Shown here piece after piece: positions 9,108-17,310 of a DNA stretch of 34,937 bases. How positions within the stretch are numbered: position 1 is the first letter of the stretch; each line of letters begins with the position of its first letter. The notes under the pieces were generated by a model that did no database searches, was not told where the DNA came from, and saw only the letters and a program-made list of their open reading frames with translations. The translations under genes and the position numbers were made by a program. This DNA comes from Deinococcales bacterium (GTDB lineage Bacteria; Deinococcota; Deinococci; Deinococcales; JAAFIG01): positions 1 to 34,937 of the forward strand of contig JAAFJQ010000012.1 of NCBI GenBank assembly GCA_013298185.1, read 5' to 3'.

Positions 9108-9300
9108 ACTCAACCTCAAGTCGACTGGTTTCACCTCGAGTTTTACCCGAACCACTCAAGCCTAAAAGTGTAGCGGCGGTTATGGCACTTTCTCGAGTCT
9201 CAAGTCGTCGCTACATTTATCAAGAACCGTATGGCAGCACCTTAATTCTTTGCAAGCTGTCTTGTGGTTTGGGTTGCGTAGCTGACATAGGCTGGCATCA

Positions 9301-9969
9301 ATGAAACGATTCTTAACCATTCTTTTGTTGCTCCTTGCCAATGCGGCTACCGCACAAACCCTGACTCGAGTCTCGAGTGATGGTGGTTATTGGCGAGCCA
9401 CCCCCAAACAAAGTAACGGCGTGCTGCTGATGTTCATTCCGGGCGGACTTGTCCCCGCCGAAGCATATGCTTTTTTTGCCGAGCATCTTGCTTTCAGAGG
9501 CATCACCACAATTATTCCAGAATCCCCGCTTGGCATTGCTTTTTTTGATTACACCAAAGGCGAACGCATCCGCCTTGCTCTCGAGGCGGGTGGCGAAAAA
9601 TTTCGCAAAGTGATTTACGGTGGACATTCACTTGGTGGGGCGATGGCAGGTTTATTGGTTGGTTTTGGCGCTCGGGTGGATGGCTTGATTCTGATGGCAG
9701 CCTTTCCCGCCACCGATTGCAGCCAAAGAACCATTCCAACCTTAACAATTGCGGCTGAACTCGATGGTCTGATTAGCGTTGACCGCATCCGTGAAAGCCT
9801 TGGGCAGTTACCAAAGAACACCCAACTCGAGGTCATTGCGGGCGGGGTTCATGCTTTTTTTGGGCGTTATGGGGTACAAGCCAGAGATGGCACACCAACC
9901 ATTGCAAGGGAAGTTTTTGAAGCTAAACTCTTGTCAATTCTCGAGAAATTCATGGCACAGTTTTCATAG
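9301..9969 (+). CDS. Alpha/beta hydrolase, secreted
   Basis: Signal peptide MKRFLTILLLLLANAATAQT; GGHSLGGAMAG nucleophile elbow; conserved C-terminal His (GGVHAFFG). Confidence 0.88.
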   Translation: MKRFLTILLLLLANAATAQTLTRVSSDGGYWRATPKQSNGVLLMFIPGGLVPAEAYAFFAEHLAFRGITTIIPESPLGIAFFDYTKGERIRLALEAGGEKFRKVIYGGHSLGGAMAGLLVGFGARVDGLILMAAFPATDCSQRTIPTLTIAAELDGLISVDRIRESLGQLPKNTQLEVIAGGVHAFFGRYGVQARDGTPTIAREVFEAKLLSILEKFMAQFS

Positions 9970-10003
9970 CCCAGTCTCGAGTTTCTGATATGCTGCTCGG
10001 CAC

Positions 10004-11548
10004 ATGACCATTTTACTCACCCAAGTCGTGCCAGAAGCCGCTGTCAGTCTTTTTTCATCAGAGGCATTGGCATTTGTTGAAGCCCTCGAGACTCGTTTTG
10101 GTCAGCGCCGCCTTGATCTATTGGCGGCTCGAGCTGCCCGCGCTGAGCGCCTTAAAAGCGGCGAGTTACCGCATTTTCTGCCCCAAACAGCCGAGATTCG
10201 CAGTGGTGATTGGACAGTTGCACCCCTTCCCCACGACCTGCAAGACCGCCGCACGGAAATTACCGGACCTGTAGATCGCAAAATGGTAATTAACGCCTTG
10301 AATTCTGGTGCAAAGGTCTTTATGGCAGATTTTGAGGATGCCAACAGCCCAACATGGTCAAACACCACTTTGGGGCAACTCAATCTGCTCGAGGCGAACA
10401 AACGCACGATTACGCTCGAGACTGGCGAGAAAACCTATCGTTTGAATGAAACGCTTGCCACGCTGAAGGTTCGTCCTCGTGGTTGGCATCTCGAGGAACG
10501 CCATGCGCTTTTGAACGGTAAAGCTGTTTCGGGTTCGTTGTTTGATTTTGGAATTTATTTTTTCCATAATGTTCAAGTGCTGCTCAGTCGTGGCTCAGCC
10601 CCGTATTTTTACCTACCCAAACTCGAGTCGCACCTCGAGGCTCGGCTTTGGAATAATGTTTTTGTTTTTGCCCAAGACTATTGCCAAGTCCCACAAGGCA
10701 CAATTCGCGCTACAGTGCTGATCGAAACGATTCTGGCTTCGTTTGAAATGCACGAGATTCTCTATGAACTGCGCCACCACTCGAGCGGCTTAAATTGTGG
10801 ACGATGGGATTATATTTTTAGTTTCATCAAAAAACTCGGGCATCATAAGAACTACATCCTCCCAGACCGTGCCAAAGTCACCATGGCAACCCACATGATG
10901 CGTTCGTACTCGAGGCTCGCGATTCAAACCTGCCACAAGCGCCAAGCCCCCGCGATTGGTGGCATGAGCGCCTTTATTCCCGTCAAAAACGATGAAGCTG
11001 CCAATGCCAAGGCTTTTGAACAAGTACGCCTCGACAAAGAACGCGAAGCATCTGATGGTCACGATGGAACTTGGGTAGCACACCCCGGACTTGTACCAGT
11101 GGCACTCGAGGTCTTTAATCGCCTGATGCCCACGCCAAATCAGATCGGGAAAATCCCAGACCACACCATCCTCGAGTCTGATTTACTAGAAGTGCCGAAC
11201 GAACCCATTACGTTGGCAGGACTGCGTCAGAATGTCTCGGTGGCACTCCAATACCTCGAGGCATGGTTGCGCGGCAGTGGAGCGGTGCCAATCAACAACC
11301 TGATGGAAGACGCTGCTACCGCTGAAATCTCGAGGGCGCAACTTTGGCAGTGGGTGCATCACAGCGTTGTTATCGAGGATGGACAAACTGCAACAAGGGC
11401 TTTGGTGCTGGATACCATCCAAGAATTTCTCGAGCAGTACAAAGCTGATGGCAAGCGTTTTGAAGAAGCAGCCGCCCTTTTGATTAGCACCACCGAAGAA
11501 CCATTTGCGGATTTCCTAACCATTTCTGCATATCAGATTCTCGAGTAG
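10004..11548 (+). CDS. aceB: Malate synthase A
   Basis: EITGPVDRKMVINALNSGAKVFMADFEDANSPTW, SFIKKLGHHKNYILPDRAKVTMATHMMRSY, HDGTWVAHPGLVPVA. Confidence 0.95.
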   Translation: MTILLTQVVPEAAVSLFSSEALAFVEALETRFGQRRLDLLAARAARAERLKSGELPHFLPQTAEIRSGDWTVAPLPHDLQDRRTEITGPVDRKMVINALNSGAKVFMADFEDANSPTWSNTTLGQLNLLEANKRTITLETGEKTYRLNETLATLKVRPRGWHLEERHALLNGKAVSGSLFDFGIYFFHNVQVLLSRGSAPYFYLPKLESHLEARLWNNVFVFAQDYCQVPQGTIRATVLIETILASFEMHEILYELRHHSSGLNCGRWDYIFSFIKKLGHHKNYILPDRAKVTMATHMMRSYSRLAIQTCHKRQAPAIGGMSAFIPVKNDEAANAKAFEQVRLDKEREASDGHDGTWVAHPGLVPVALEVFNRLMPTPNQIGKIPDHTILESDLLEVPNEPITLAGLRQNVSVALQYLEAWLRGSGAVPINNLMEDAATAEISRAQLWQWVHHSVVIEDGQTATRALVLDTIQEFLEQYKADGKRFEEAAALLISTTEEPFADFLTISAYQILE

Positions 11549-11632
11549 AAAGAGCTTTGAATAGTCTCGAGAATGGCGTTTCAATAGTTCAAAATGTTTT
11601 GGACTTTTCTTTCTGTGACGTATTTGTGATTT

Positions 11633-11658
11633 CGTAGGGGCGAACCTCGTGTTCGCCC
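11633..11658. repeat. Single hairpin repeat unit of the CGTAGGGG family
   Basis: CGTAG + GGGCGAAC-CTCGT-GTTCGCCC. Confidence 0.8.
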
Positions 11659-11686
11659 TGTGAGCAATTAACCAAGGAAATGGTTT

Positions 11687-12445
11687 TCACTTACTGGTCT
11701 CTACCAAAGTCAGTTGCCCACGAATGTCGCCAAAATAAGTTTGTCCTTTGGTGTGCAAGTTAAAGTACAACTCGCCTTGGCGAGCAATCAGTTCCATACC
11801 AGCAATGGTTTTGACTCGGTCTTGGGGAAAGGTGGGAACGATCGGACAACCTGATGTAAAAGCTGAAACCAAGCCATGAGCGTGGGTGGTGACTGCCACA
11901 ATATCTTCATTGCGAATTTCTAAGCTGAGTTTTCCACCTGCTAAATACTGGTTGATGTTGCCAATCAAAGAAAAATCAATCAGTATTGGACCCAATTGAC
12001 CGGGACGACCACAGTGAATGTGCAGCATGTTGATTTCGGCAACATTGACGTTCTCGACTGCCAACTGCACATAGGCTTTGCTTAGGTCTTGGCTAAATTC
12101 AATCACTCCATGACCGCGACTACGGCGCTGGTCGCGTGATACAGATGGCGCAGTTGAGCGAAACTGTGGTGGTATGGCGGCTGGGGTGTCAGATTCTTCA
12201 CCACCTTCTTGTTGTGGGCTTAAAAAGGCTTGATAGACCGCGCCAATGCTGCTTCCTTTGGCTGGATCAAGTGCGATTGAGCTGTTGCGGCTCAGTTCTA
12301 CTCGAGCTGGTGTCTGAGCGCTGGCACGCATCAGTTCGCTGGTTTTATTGGGCAGTAAAACCAAGGTCAATACACCAAGTAGCAAAAATGGAATCACTTT
12401 AATGGCTCGAGAACCGAGCTTTGAGCTTGTGCGCTGTTCTGGCAT
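11687..12445 (-). CDS. CHRD domain-containing protein
   Basis: AEINMLHIHCGRPGQLGPILIDF...GELYFNLHTKGQTYFGDIRGQL typical of CHRD; N-terminal TM; SD GGAG. Confidence 0.8.
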   Translation of the reverse strand: MPEQRTSSKLGSRAIKVIPFLLLGVLTLVLLPNKTSELMRASAQTPARVELSRNSSIALDPAKGSSIGAVYQAFLSPQQEGGEESDTPAAIPPQFRSTAPSVSRDQRRSRGHGVIEFSQDLSKAYVQLAVENVNVAEINMLHIHCGRPGQLGPILIDFSLIGNINQYLAGGKLSLEIRNEDIVAVTTHAHGLVSAFTSGCPIVPTFPQDRVKTIAGMELIARQGELYFNLHTKGQTYFGDIRGQLTLVETSK

Positions 12446-12474
12446 AGAGTCTCCAAGATGTACAGTAGATAATT

Positions 12475-12492
12475 ATTTTACATTTGTAAAAT
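12475..12492. promoter_or_regulatory. Candidate TetR operator between divergent CHRD and tetR genes
   Basis: Perfect palindrome ATTTTACA-TT-TGTAAAAT; another TGTAAAAT half-site at 12543-12550. Confidence 0.55.
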
Positions 12493-12563
12493 ATAATATC
12501 CTCGAGCTGCTTGTCAAGCCTGTTTGTTCCATCCTAAAAGCATGTAAAATAATTGACGCCTTT

Positions 12564-13151
12564 ATGAATATGTCAAATAAAAAAAGCCAAGACTTACGGG
12601 TGCGCCGAACCCAAAAATGGCTGCAAGATGCCTTGCTACAACTGATGCGTGAAAAACCATTCCAAGAACTGCAAATCAGGGAAATTGCTGACCGTGCCGA
12701 AGTGGCACGCCCGACGTTTTACCTGCATTACCAATCCAAAGAAGAATTGCTGCTGAGCTTGGTAGACCACGTTTTCACTGAATTTTTTAACGACTTGGTC
12801 AACAATTCAGCTCGAGGAAATTACAATAAACAAACGCTCTGTATTCAGCTTTTTGTCTATTGGCAACGCCACGAAGAAATGCTTTGTTTGATTGTTCAAG
12901 CAGAAATTCAAAATGAAATCATCAAGCGCTTAGGGGTTTACTTAAAACAATTGCTGTTGTTCATCAAAGCCCAAACGGGTAAGCCCGTGGCAGACGACGA
13001 TGCCCTTGATTTGATGGTTGGTTTTATGTCCAGTGGGGTTTACAGTCTATTGACCCAATGGGGGCTTGGTAAATTACCTTATACGCCCGAGCAGATGGGT
13101 TTATTTTTGCATCAACTGACCATCAACCATGATGATGTCACGATTTCTTAA
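12564..13151 (+). CDS. TetR family transcriptional regulator
   Basis: LLQLMREKPFQELQIREIADRAEVARPTFYLHYQSKEELL HTH. ORF opens at 12348 but the HTH begins after ATG 12564. Confidence 0.9.
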   Translation: MNMSNKKSQDLRVRRTQKWLQDALLQLMREKPFQELQIREIADRAEVARPTFYLHYQSKEELLLSLVDHVFTEFFNDLVNNSARGNYNKQTLCIQLFVYWQRHEEMLCLIVQAEIQNEIIKRLGVYLKQLLLFIKAQTGKPVADDDALDLMVGFMSSGVYSLLTQWGLGKLPYTPEQMGLFLHQLTINHDDVTIS

Positions 13152-13152
13152 A

Positions 13153-14736
13153 TCAGCGTTTGGGTTTCCATAGTTTAGCAGCTTGGTCACGCTCGAGGTT
13201 ATAGAACTGATTGCTGGTTAAGGTCTGCCATTCTGACCAAATGCCGTCTGGGTATTGGACTCGCAACTGAGCAGTTTTACTGCTGCCTAAGCCAAAGTGA
13301 ATCCAGCCAAGATGTCCACTGACATGCCCGCCTCCGATGGTCAGTTCGCGGCGCTGTACAAAGCCATTTTCGGTTTTAACCTCGAGCCAACTGCCGATGG
13401 CATCGCGGTTGCCGCCTTGTTGTTTGAGTTGGATTTGTAGCCAGTTGGCGGCTTGATTTGTACCAGTGTTGCGCCACAGTTCGGCGGCATCCCATCGGTT
13501 AATCACCACAAGGTCTTGCCAGCCATCCAAGTTGAAATCTGCCAGCATTGCACCTCGTCCGCGTTTGCCACTGGCGACTCCAGCCTTATCGCCAACCTCG
13601 AGGAATGTGCCGTCAGGTTGTTGCAAGAGTAAATTATTGGGGTCAATCATCGCAAAGTCTGGCATTTTAGCAACATTGCCTTTGGCGACAAAAATATCGG
13701 CTTTGGTGTCGTTGTTGACATCCTCAAATTGGGCGTGCCAACCTGTGCTTGGGTAGGTGTTATCACCAACATATGGGCGGTGGGCGGTCACACCGCGCCG
13801 AAAGGCAATATCGGCGTATTGTGGGCGGGTGGCGTCTTTGGCAAGCGCTTGTAATTTTTGGTCTGCCATATTGGTGATGAAATACTCTGGGTAGCCATCG
13901 CCAGTCAGGTCATAACCTGCAATGCCCATGCCCCAAATTTGCAATCTGCGCCAGCCTTCGTCTTCGGTGTAGAGCTTCGGGGTTTGTCCGCTCGAGACTC
14001 GCCAAAGTTGTTCCTGACCGCCTTTGTAGTACTCACGGTCGTTGGAGACGCGCAGGGCTGGTTCACCTGAACGGTTCCAATCAGAAAAGAGCATGGACAA
14101 GGCGCAGTAACTTGGGTTTAGCACACTGGGCAGGTTGTACTGTCCACTCGAGTTTGGACGCAGCAGCCAGTTATCGGTGCAACTGCCCCATGGGTACTCG
14201 GTTTCTTTGGGGTTGACATATGCACCAACTGCCAATGTTGGCATGGTTTGTCCGCGCTCCCATGTGGCAGCAAAGGCTGTGTGCCACGCATCTCCGCCGT
14301 TAAAATTCCAGCGCTGGTTGGCGTTCTCGAATTTGCAACCACCTAAACCGCGAAAGAGGATATTCTCACCAAGGCGCAAGACCATCACATCAGTTATATC
14401 GTCGCCATCCACATCAAGTGGATAAGCACCAATCACATTGGTCAGCTCCATGCCACTTGGTGTTCTCGAGAAACGCAAAGCCCCACCGCGCCTCGAGAGG
14501 TTGCGGTACAGCACAGCTTGGTTTGTGCCGCCAGCCGCGTAAATTTCTGGGTAGCCATCGGAATCGCAATCAAAAACGGCTGTGCCGCCTCCGACCATAA
14601 ACTCCCAATCGCCATCAAAGCGGCTCGAGATGCCCGAAGTGGTGCTTTCATCCACAAATTTGGGAATAGCGATTTCACTCTGCCCAAGGGCAACCACGCC
14701 AGCTGCCAGTGTAGCCAATAAAACCAATGTACGCAT
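13153..14736 (-). CDS. CRTAC1-family protein (FG-GAP/VCBS repeats, ASPIC/UnbV C-terminus), secreted
   Basis: Signal peptide MRTLVLLATLAAGVVALGQ; VFDCDSDGYPEIYAAGG, ADFNLDGWQDLVVINR; NRDAIGSWLEVKTENGFVQRRELTIGGGHVSGHLGWIHFGLG. Start at 14736 supported by TAAACT 7 nt upstream. Confidence 0.9.
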   Translation of the reverse strand: MRTLVLLATLAAGVVALGQSEIAIPKFVDESTTSGISSRFDGDWEFMVGGGTAVFDCDSDGYPEIYAAGGTNQAVLYRNLSRRGGALRFSRTPSGMELTNVIGAYPLDVDGDDITDVMVLRLGENILFRGLGGCKFENANQRWNFNGGDAWHTAFAATWERGQTMPTLAVGAYVNPKETEYPWGSCTDNWLLRPNSSGQYNLPSVLNPSYCALSMLFSDWNRSGEPALRVSNDREYYKGGQEQLWRVSSGQTPKLYTEDEGWRRLQIWGMGIAGYDLTGDGYPEYFITNMADQKLQALAKDATRPQYADIAFRRGVTAHRPYVGDNTYPSTGWHAQFEDVNNDTKADIFVAKGNVAKMPDFAMIDPNNLLLQQPDGTFLEVGDKAGVASGKRGRGAMLADFNLDGWQDLVVINRWDAAELWRNTGTNQAANWLQIQLKQQGGNRDAIGSWLEVKTENGFVQRRELTIGGGHVSGHLGWIHFGLGSSKTAQLRVQYPDGIWSEWQTLTSNQFYNLERDQAAKLWKPKR

Positions 14737-14871
14737 AGAAAGCAGTTTAACAAGCCGCACGGGCTTTGAACAGGAGACGAGTGCCAATTATTCGGACTCG
14801 AGAACATATGCCCAAATAGCACTCGACAGGCAAGTGTTTTATCTGGCATACTGCGCTTTAGGAGGAAAGCC

Positions 14872-15102
14872 ATGCCAGAAATCGAATTGACCGCCGTTTT
14901 TTACGTGACCATTCCCGATGATGTAGACCCAGATGATGTCACCATCGAACTCAATGATGATGGAGTTGTTTCGTTTTTCGCCAACGACGAAGAAATCGCC
15001 ACATCTGAGGACATCGAAGGTTATGAAACCGAAGGTGTTTACATGGAAGACGATGACGAGGACGAAGACGAGGATGAAGACGACGAGGACGAAGACGAAT
15101 AA
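14872..15102 (+). CDS. Small acidic protein with Asp/Glu-only C-terminal tail
   Basis: 76 aa ending EDDDEDEDEDEDDEDEDE; strong SD (AGGAGG) and immediate intrinsic terminator. Confidence 0.85.
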   Translation: MPEIELTAVFYVTIPDDVDPDDVTIELNDDGVVSFFANDEEIATSEDIEGYETEGVYMEDDDEDEDEDEDDEDEDE

Positions 15103-15123
15103 GCCCCATCAGGGGCTTTTTTA
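15101..15123 (+). terminator. Intrinsic terminator after small acidic protein gene
   Basis: AAGCCCCATCAGGGGCTTTTTT hairpin plus T-run. Confidence 0.85.
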
Positions 15124-15867
15124 ATTCAATTGCGATTTTAGATGTTGACTGACCAGCAATAAATCCTCTGGTTTATCCACATCAAATCCAATTTCGGCAT
15201 ACTCAGAAATCAGGGCTTGGGCAGGAACACCTAGGATTTTTGATACGGTGCGCTCGAGTTCGGCTTTGCTGAGTTGTCCTAAAAAAAGTTTGATCAGTGC
15301 CACAACCCCAAACATCCCAGCCAGTCGAATCACGTTTTTGCGGTTCTCGAGAATAAATTCTAGGCGCGGTAAAAACTGATTCACCAAGCGTGGCTCGAGT
15401 AAAAACAGGTTACCGCCTGTGAATGTGCCTTCGAGCAGCTTGGCATAGGTGCGTTTACCACCCGGAAAAGCACGTTCAGCAGCGGTTTTTGTTACAACAG
15501 GATACACCAAGCCTTGCCCAGTGTCGCGCAGCAAAATATCCGAAATCGCAGCTGGGCTTAAAAGCGGAATGTCAGCCGTGGCAATCAGCACCCGAGATTC
15601 ATTGCTTAGGGTTTCTAGTCCAAGTTGTAAATTCTCGAGCATCGTGCCTTTGGCTGGTAGGTGCTTAAAAATATACGGCTCGAGGTCTGGGGTGATTGCG
15701 CCAACATAAATAATTTTTTCGATTCCAGCGGCTTTTAAGGCTTGAAGCACATACAATGCCATCGGTTGACCCGCAATTGGGATTAAACCCTTAACCGAGA
15801 CACCATGCTCGAGTGCAAATGGGTCGTTAGGGTTGCCGCCGCCAAGAATAACAGCCGAGATGCTCAT
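15121..15867 (-). CDS. MobA-like nucleotidyltransferase family protein
   Basis: MSISAVILGGGNPNDPFA...KGLIPIAGQPMALYVLQALKAAGIEKIIYVG...ATADIPLLSP. Confidence 0.88.
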   Translation of the reverse strand: MSISAVILGGGNPNDPFALEHGVSVKGLIPIAGQPMALYVLQALKAAGIEKIIYVGAITPDLEPYIFKHLPAKGTMLENLQLGLETLSNESRVLIATADIPLLSPAAISDILLRDTGQGLVYPVVTKTAAERAFPGGKRTYAKLLEGTFTGGNLFLLEPRLVNQFLPRLEFILENRKNVIRLAGMFGVVALIKLFLGQLSKAELERTVSKILGVPAQALISEYAEIGFDVDKPEDLLLVSQHLKSQLN

Positions 15868-15876
15868 GGGCGCAGT

Positions 15877-16167
15877 TTACCTCGAGACTCGAAGGACAAT
15901 GCTGGTGCTGCTGGCGCTTTTGCTGGTGCTGACAGGCGAAATTTTATGCGCTCCAAGTACCGTAAACGCCTCAAGTGGACGCAGATGGGCAAAGTCCAAA
16001 CCAATGTCAATCACAATTTCATTCTCTAAGCATACGTACATCACTTCGTCGCTGCCTTCAACCTCGAGTGGGGCTTCAAGGCAGATGGTGGCAACATGGA
16101 CACCTTGTAAAGGAATCGGGAATCCGCCACTGCTTTTGCTGACCCGAACCAAATGAGTGCCTTTCAT
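15877..16167 (-). CDS. Hypothetical protein (96 aa)
   Basis: ORF MKGTHLVRVSKSSGGFPIPLQGVHVATICLEAPLEVEG...; TAGACT exactly 7 nt upstream of ATG, same arrangement as neighbouring genes; no family recognised. Confidence 0.5.
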   Translation of the reverse strand: MKGTHLVRVSKSSGGFPIPLQGVHVATICLEAPLEVEGSDEVMYVCLENEIVIDIGLDFAHLRPLEAFTVLGAHKISPVSTSKSASSTSIVLRVSR

Positions 16168-16208
16168 ACCGTACAGTCTAACAGGTCAGTTTGTTATTCT
16201 AGTCAATT

Positions 16209-17216
16209 GTGAAACCCCTTCGGATTCTGCTTGGTTTTTTTGGACTGCTGCTCGTTCTTTGTCTGGTGGTCGGAGCGGGTGTGCTGTACGTGGTGCTGCC
16301 AACCAACGCTAAAAAACAAACCCTTGAAGTCAAACAAGGCATGAGCATCGGCAGTATTGCCACTTCCCTCGAGCGACAAGGCTTAATCCGCAACGCAACC
16401 GCTTTTCGTTTGATTGCCCAGTACGTCGGCACTGACCGCCGCATCCGCGAAGGGTATTACGACCTTTCTGGTCAGCAAAACGCGCTCGAGATTGCTCGAG
16501 TACTTGGTAAACCGGGTCGTCCAAGACAAATTACCGTTGCCATTCCCGAAGGTTGGCGCTTATCGGAAATTGTAGCTCGAGTAGCTGCCACCAATTTAAC
16601 CAGCAATGCCGAACTCGAAACAGCTTTTCGGCAAACCAATCTCCTGCCTTACAGCAAAGGCGCTCCGAGTTTAGAAGGTTTTTTATTTCCTGCTACCTAT
16701 CAGTTTCGCCCAGAAGACACAGCACAAAGTATCGCCAGAGCCATGACAGCGCGTTTCTTGAGGGAAGTCACGCCAAATCGTTTAGCGGTTCTCGAGAAAT
16801 TAAAACTCAGTGTTTACCAATGGGTGACACTTGCCAGTATTGTCCAAGCCGAAGCGGGCAACGCAGGTGAGATGCCCGTGATTGCTGGGGTTTTTTTGAA
16901 CCGCTTGGAACTGGGAATGCCATTGCAATCAGACCCAACCATCGCGTATGGCTTGGGTAAACGCCTGCCACAACTGAGCCGCAAAGCAGGAGATTTCGAG
17001 TCCGATTCGCCATTTAACACCTATAAAGTGCGTGGCTTAACCCCAACGCCAATTGCCAATCCGGGTTCACAAGCCCTCGAGTCCGTCCTGAATGCCCAAC
17101 GCACCAACAACAAGGGTGTCCAGTGGTTGTACTTCCTGCACGGCAAAAAAGGCGAATTTAAGCCCAATACCAATTTTGCTGACCACCAGCGCGACAATGC
17201 CAAGTTTCGGTTTTAG
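16209..17216 (+). CDS. mltG: Endolytic transglycosylase MltG (YceG-like), GTG start
   Basis: N-terminal TM; WVTLASIVQAEAGNAGEMPVIAGVFLNRLELGMPLQSDPTIAYGLG, SPFNTYKVRGLTPTPIANPG. Confidence 0.95.
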   Translation: MKPLRILLGFFGLLLVLCLVVGAGVLYVVLPTNAKKQTLEVKQGMSIGSIATSLERQGLIRNATAFRLIAQYVGTDRRIREGYYDLSGQQNALEIARVLGKPGRPRQITVAIPEGWRLSEIVARVAATNLTSNAELETAFRQTNLLPYSKGAPSLEGFLFPATYQFRPEDTAQSIARAMTARFLREVTPNRLAVLEKLKLSVYQWVTLASIVQAEAGNAGEMPVIAGVFLNRLELGMPLQSDPTIAYGLGKRLPQLSRKAGDFESDSPFNTYKVRGLTPTPIANPGSQALESVLNAQRTNNKGVQWLYFLHGKKGEFKPNTNFADHQRDNAKFRF

Positions 17217-17310
17217 GGTTAAGCTTTTAGCTTCTATAGAAACTCAACACCGTCTGCTCGAGGTGGACTTGTTCACAGAAACCACTGCGCCATAGGGGTA
17301 TGCTCGAGCA

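Noticed and set aside
15833-16156. 107-aa plus-strand ORF with signal-like segment
   Set aside because: No supporting SD noticed, antisense to the 96-aa ORF that has a better promoter arrangement; hydrophobic stretch is the complement of Ser/Ala-rich codons.
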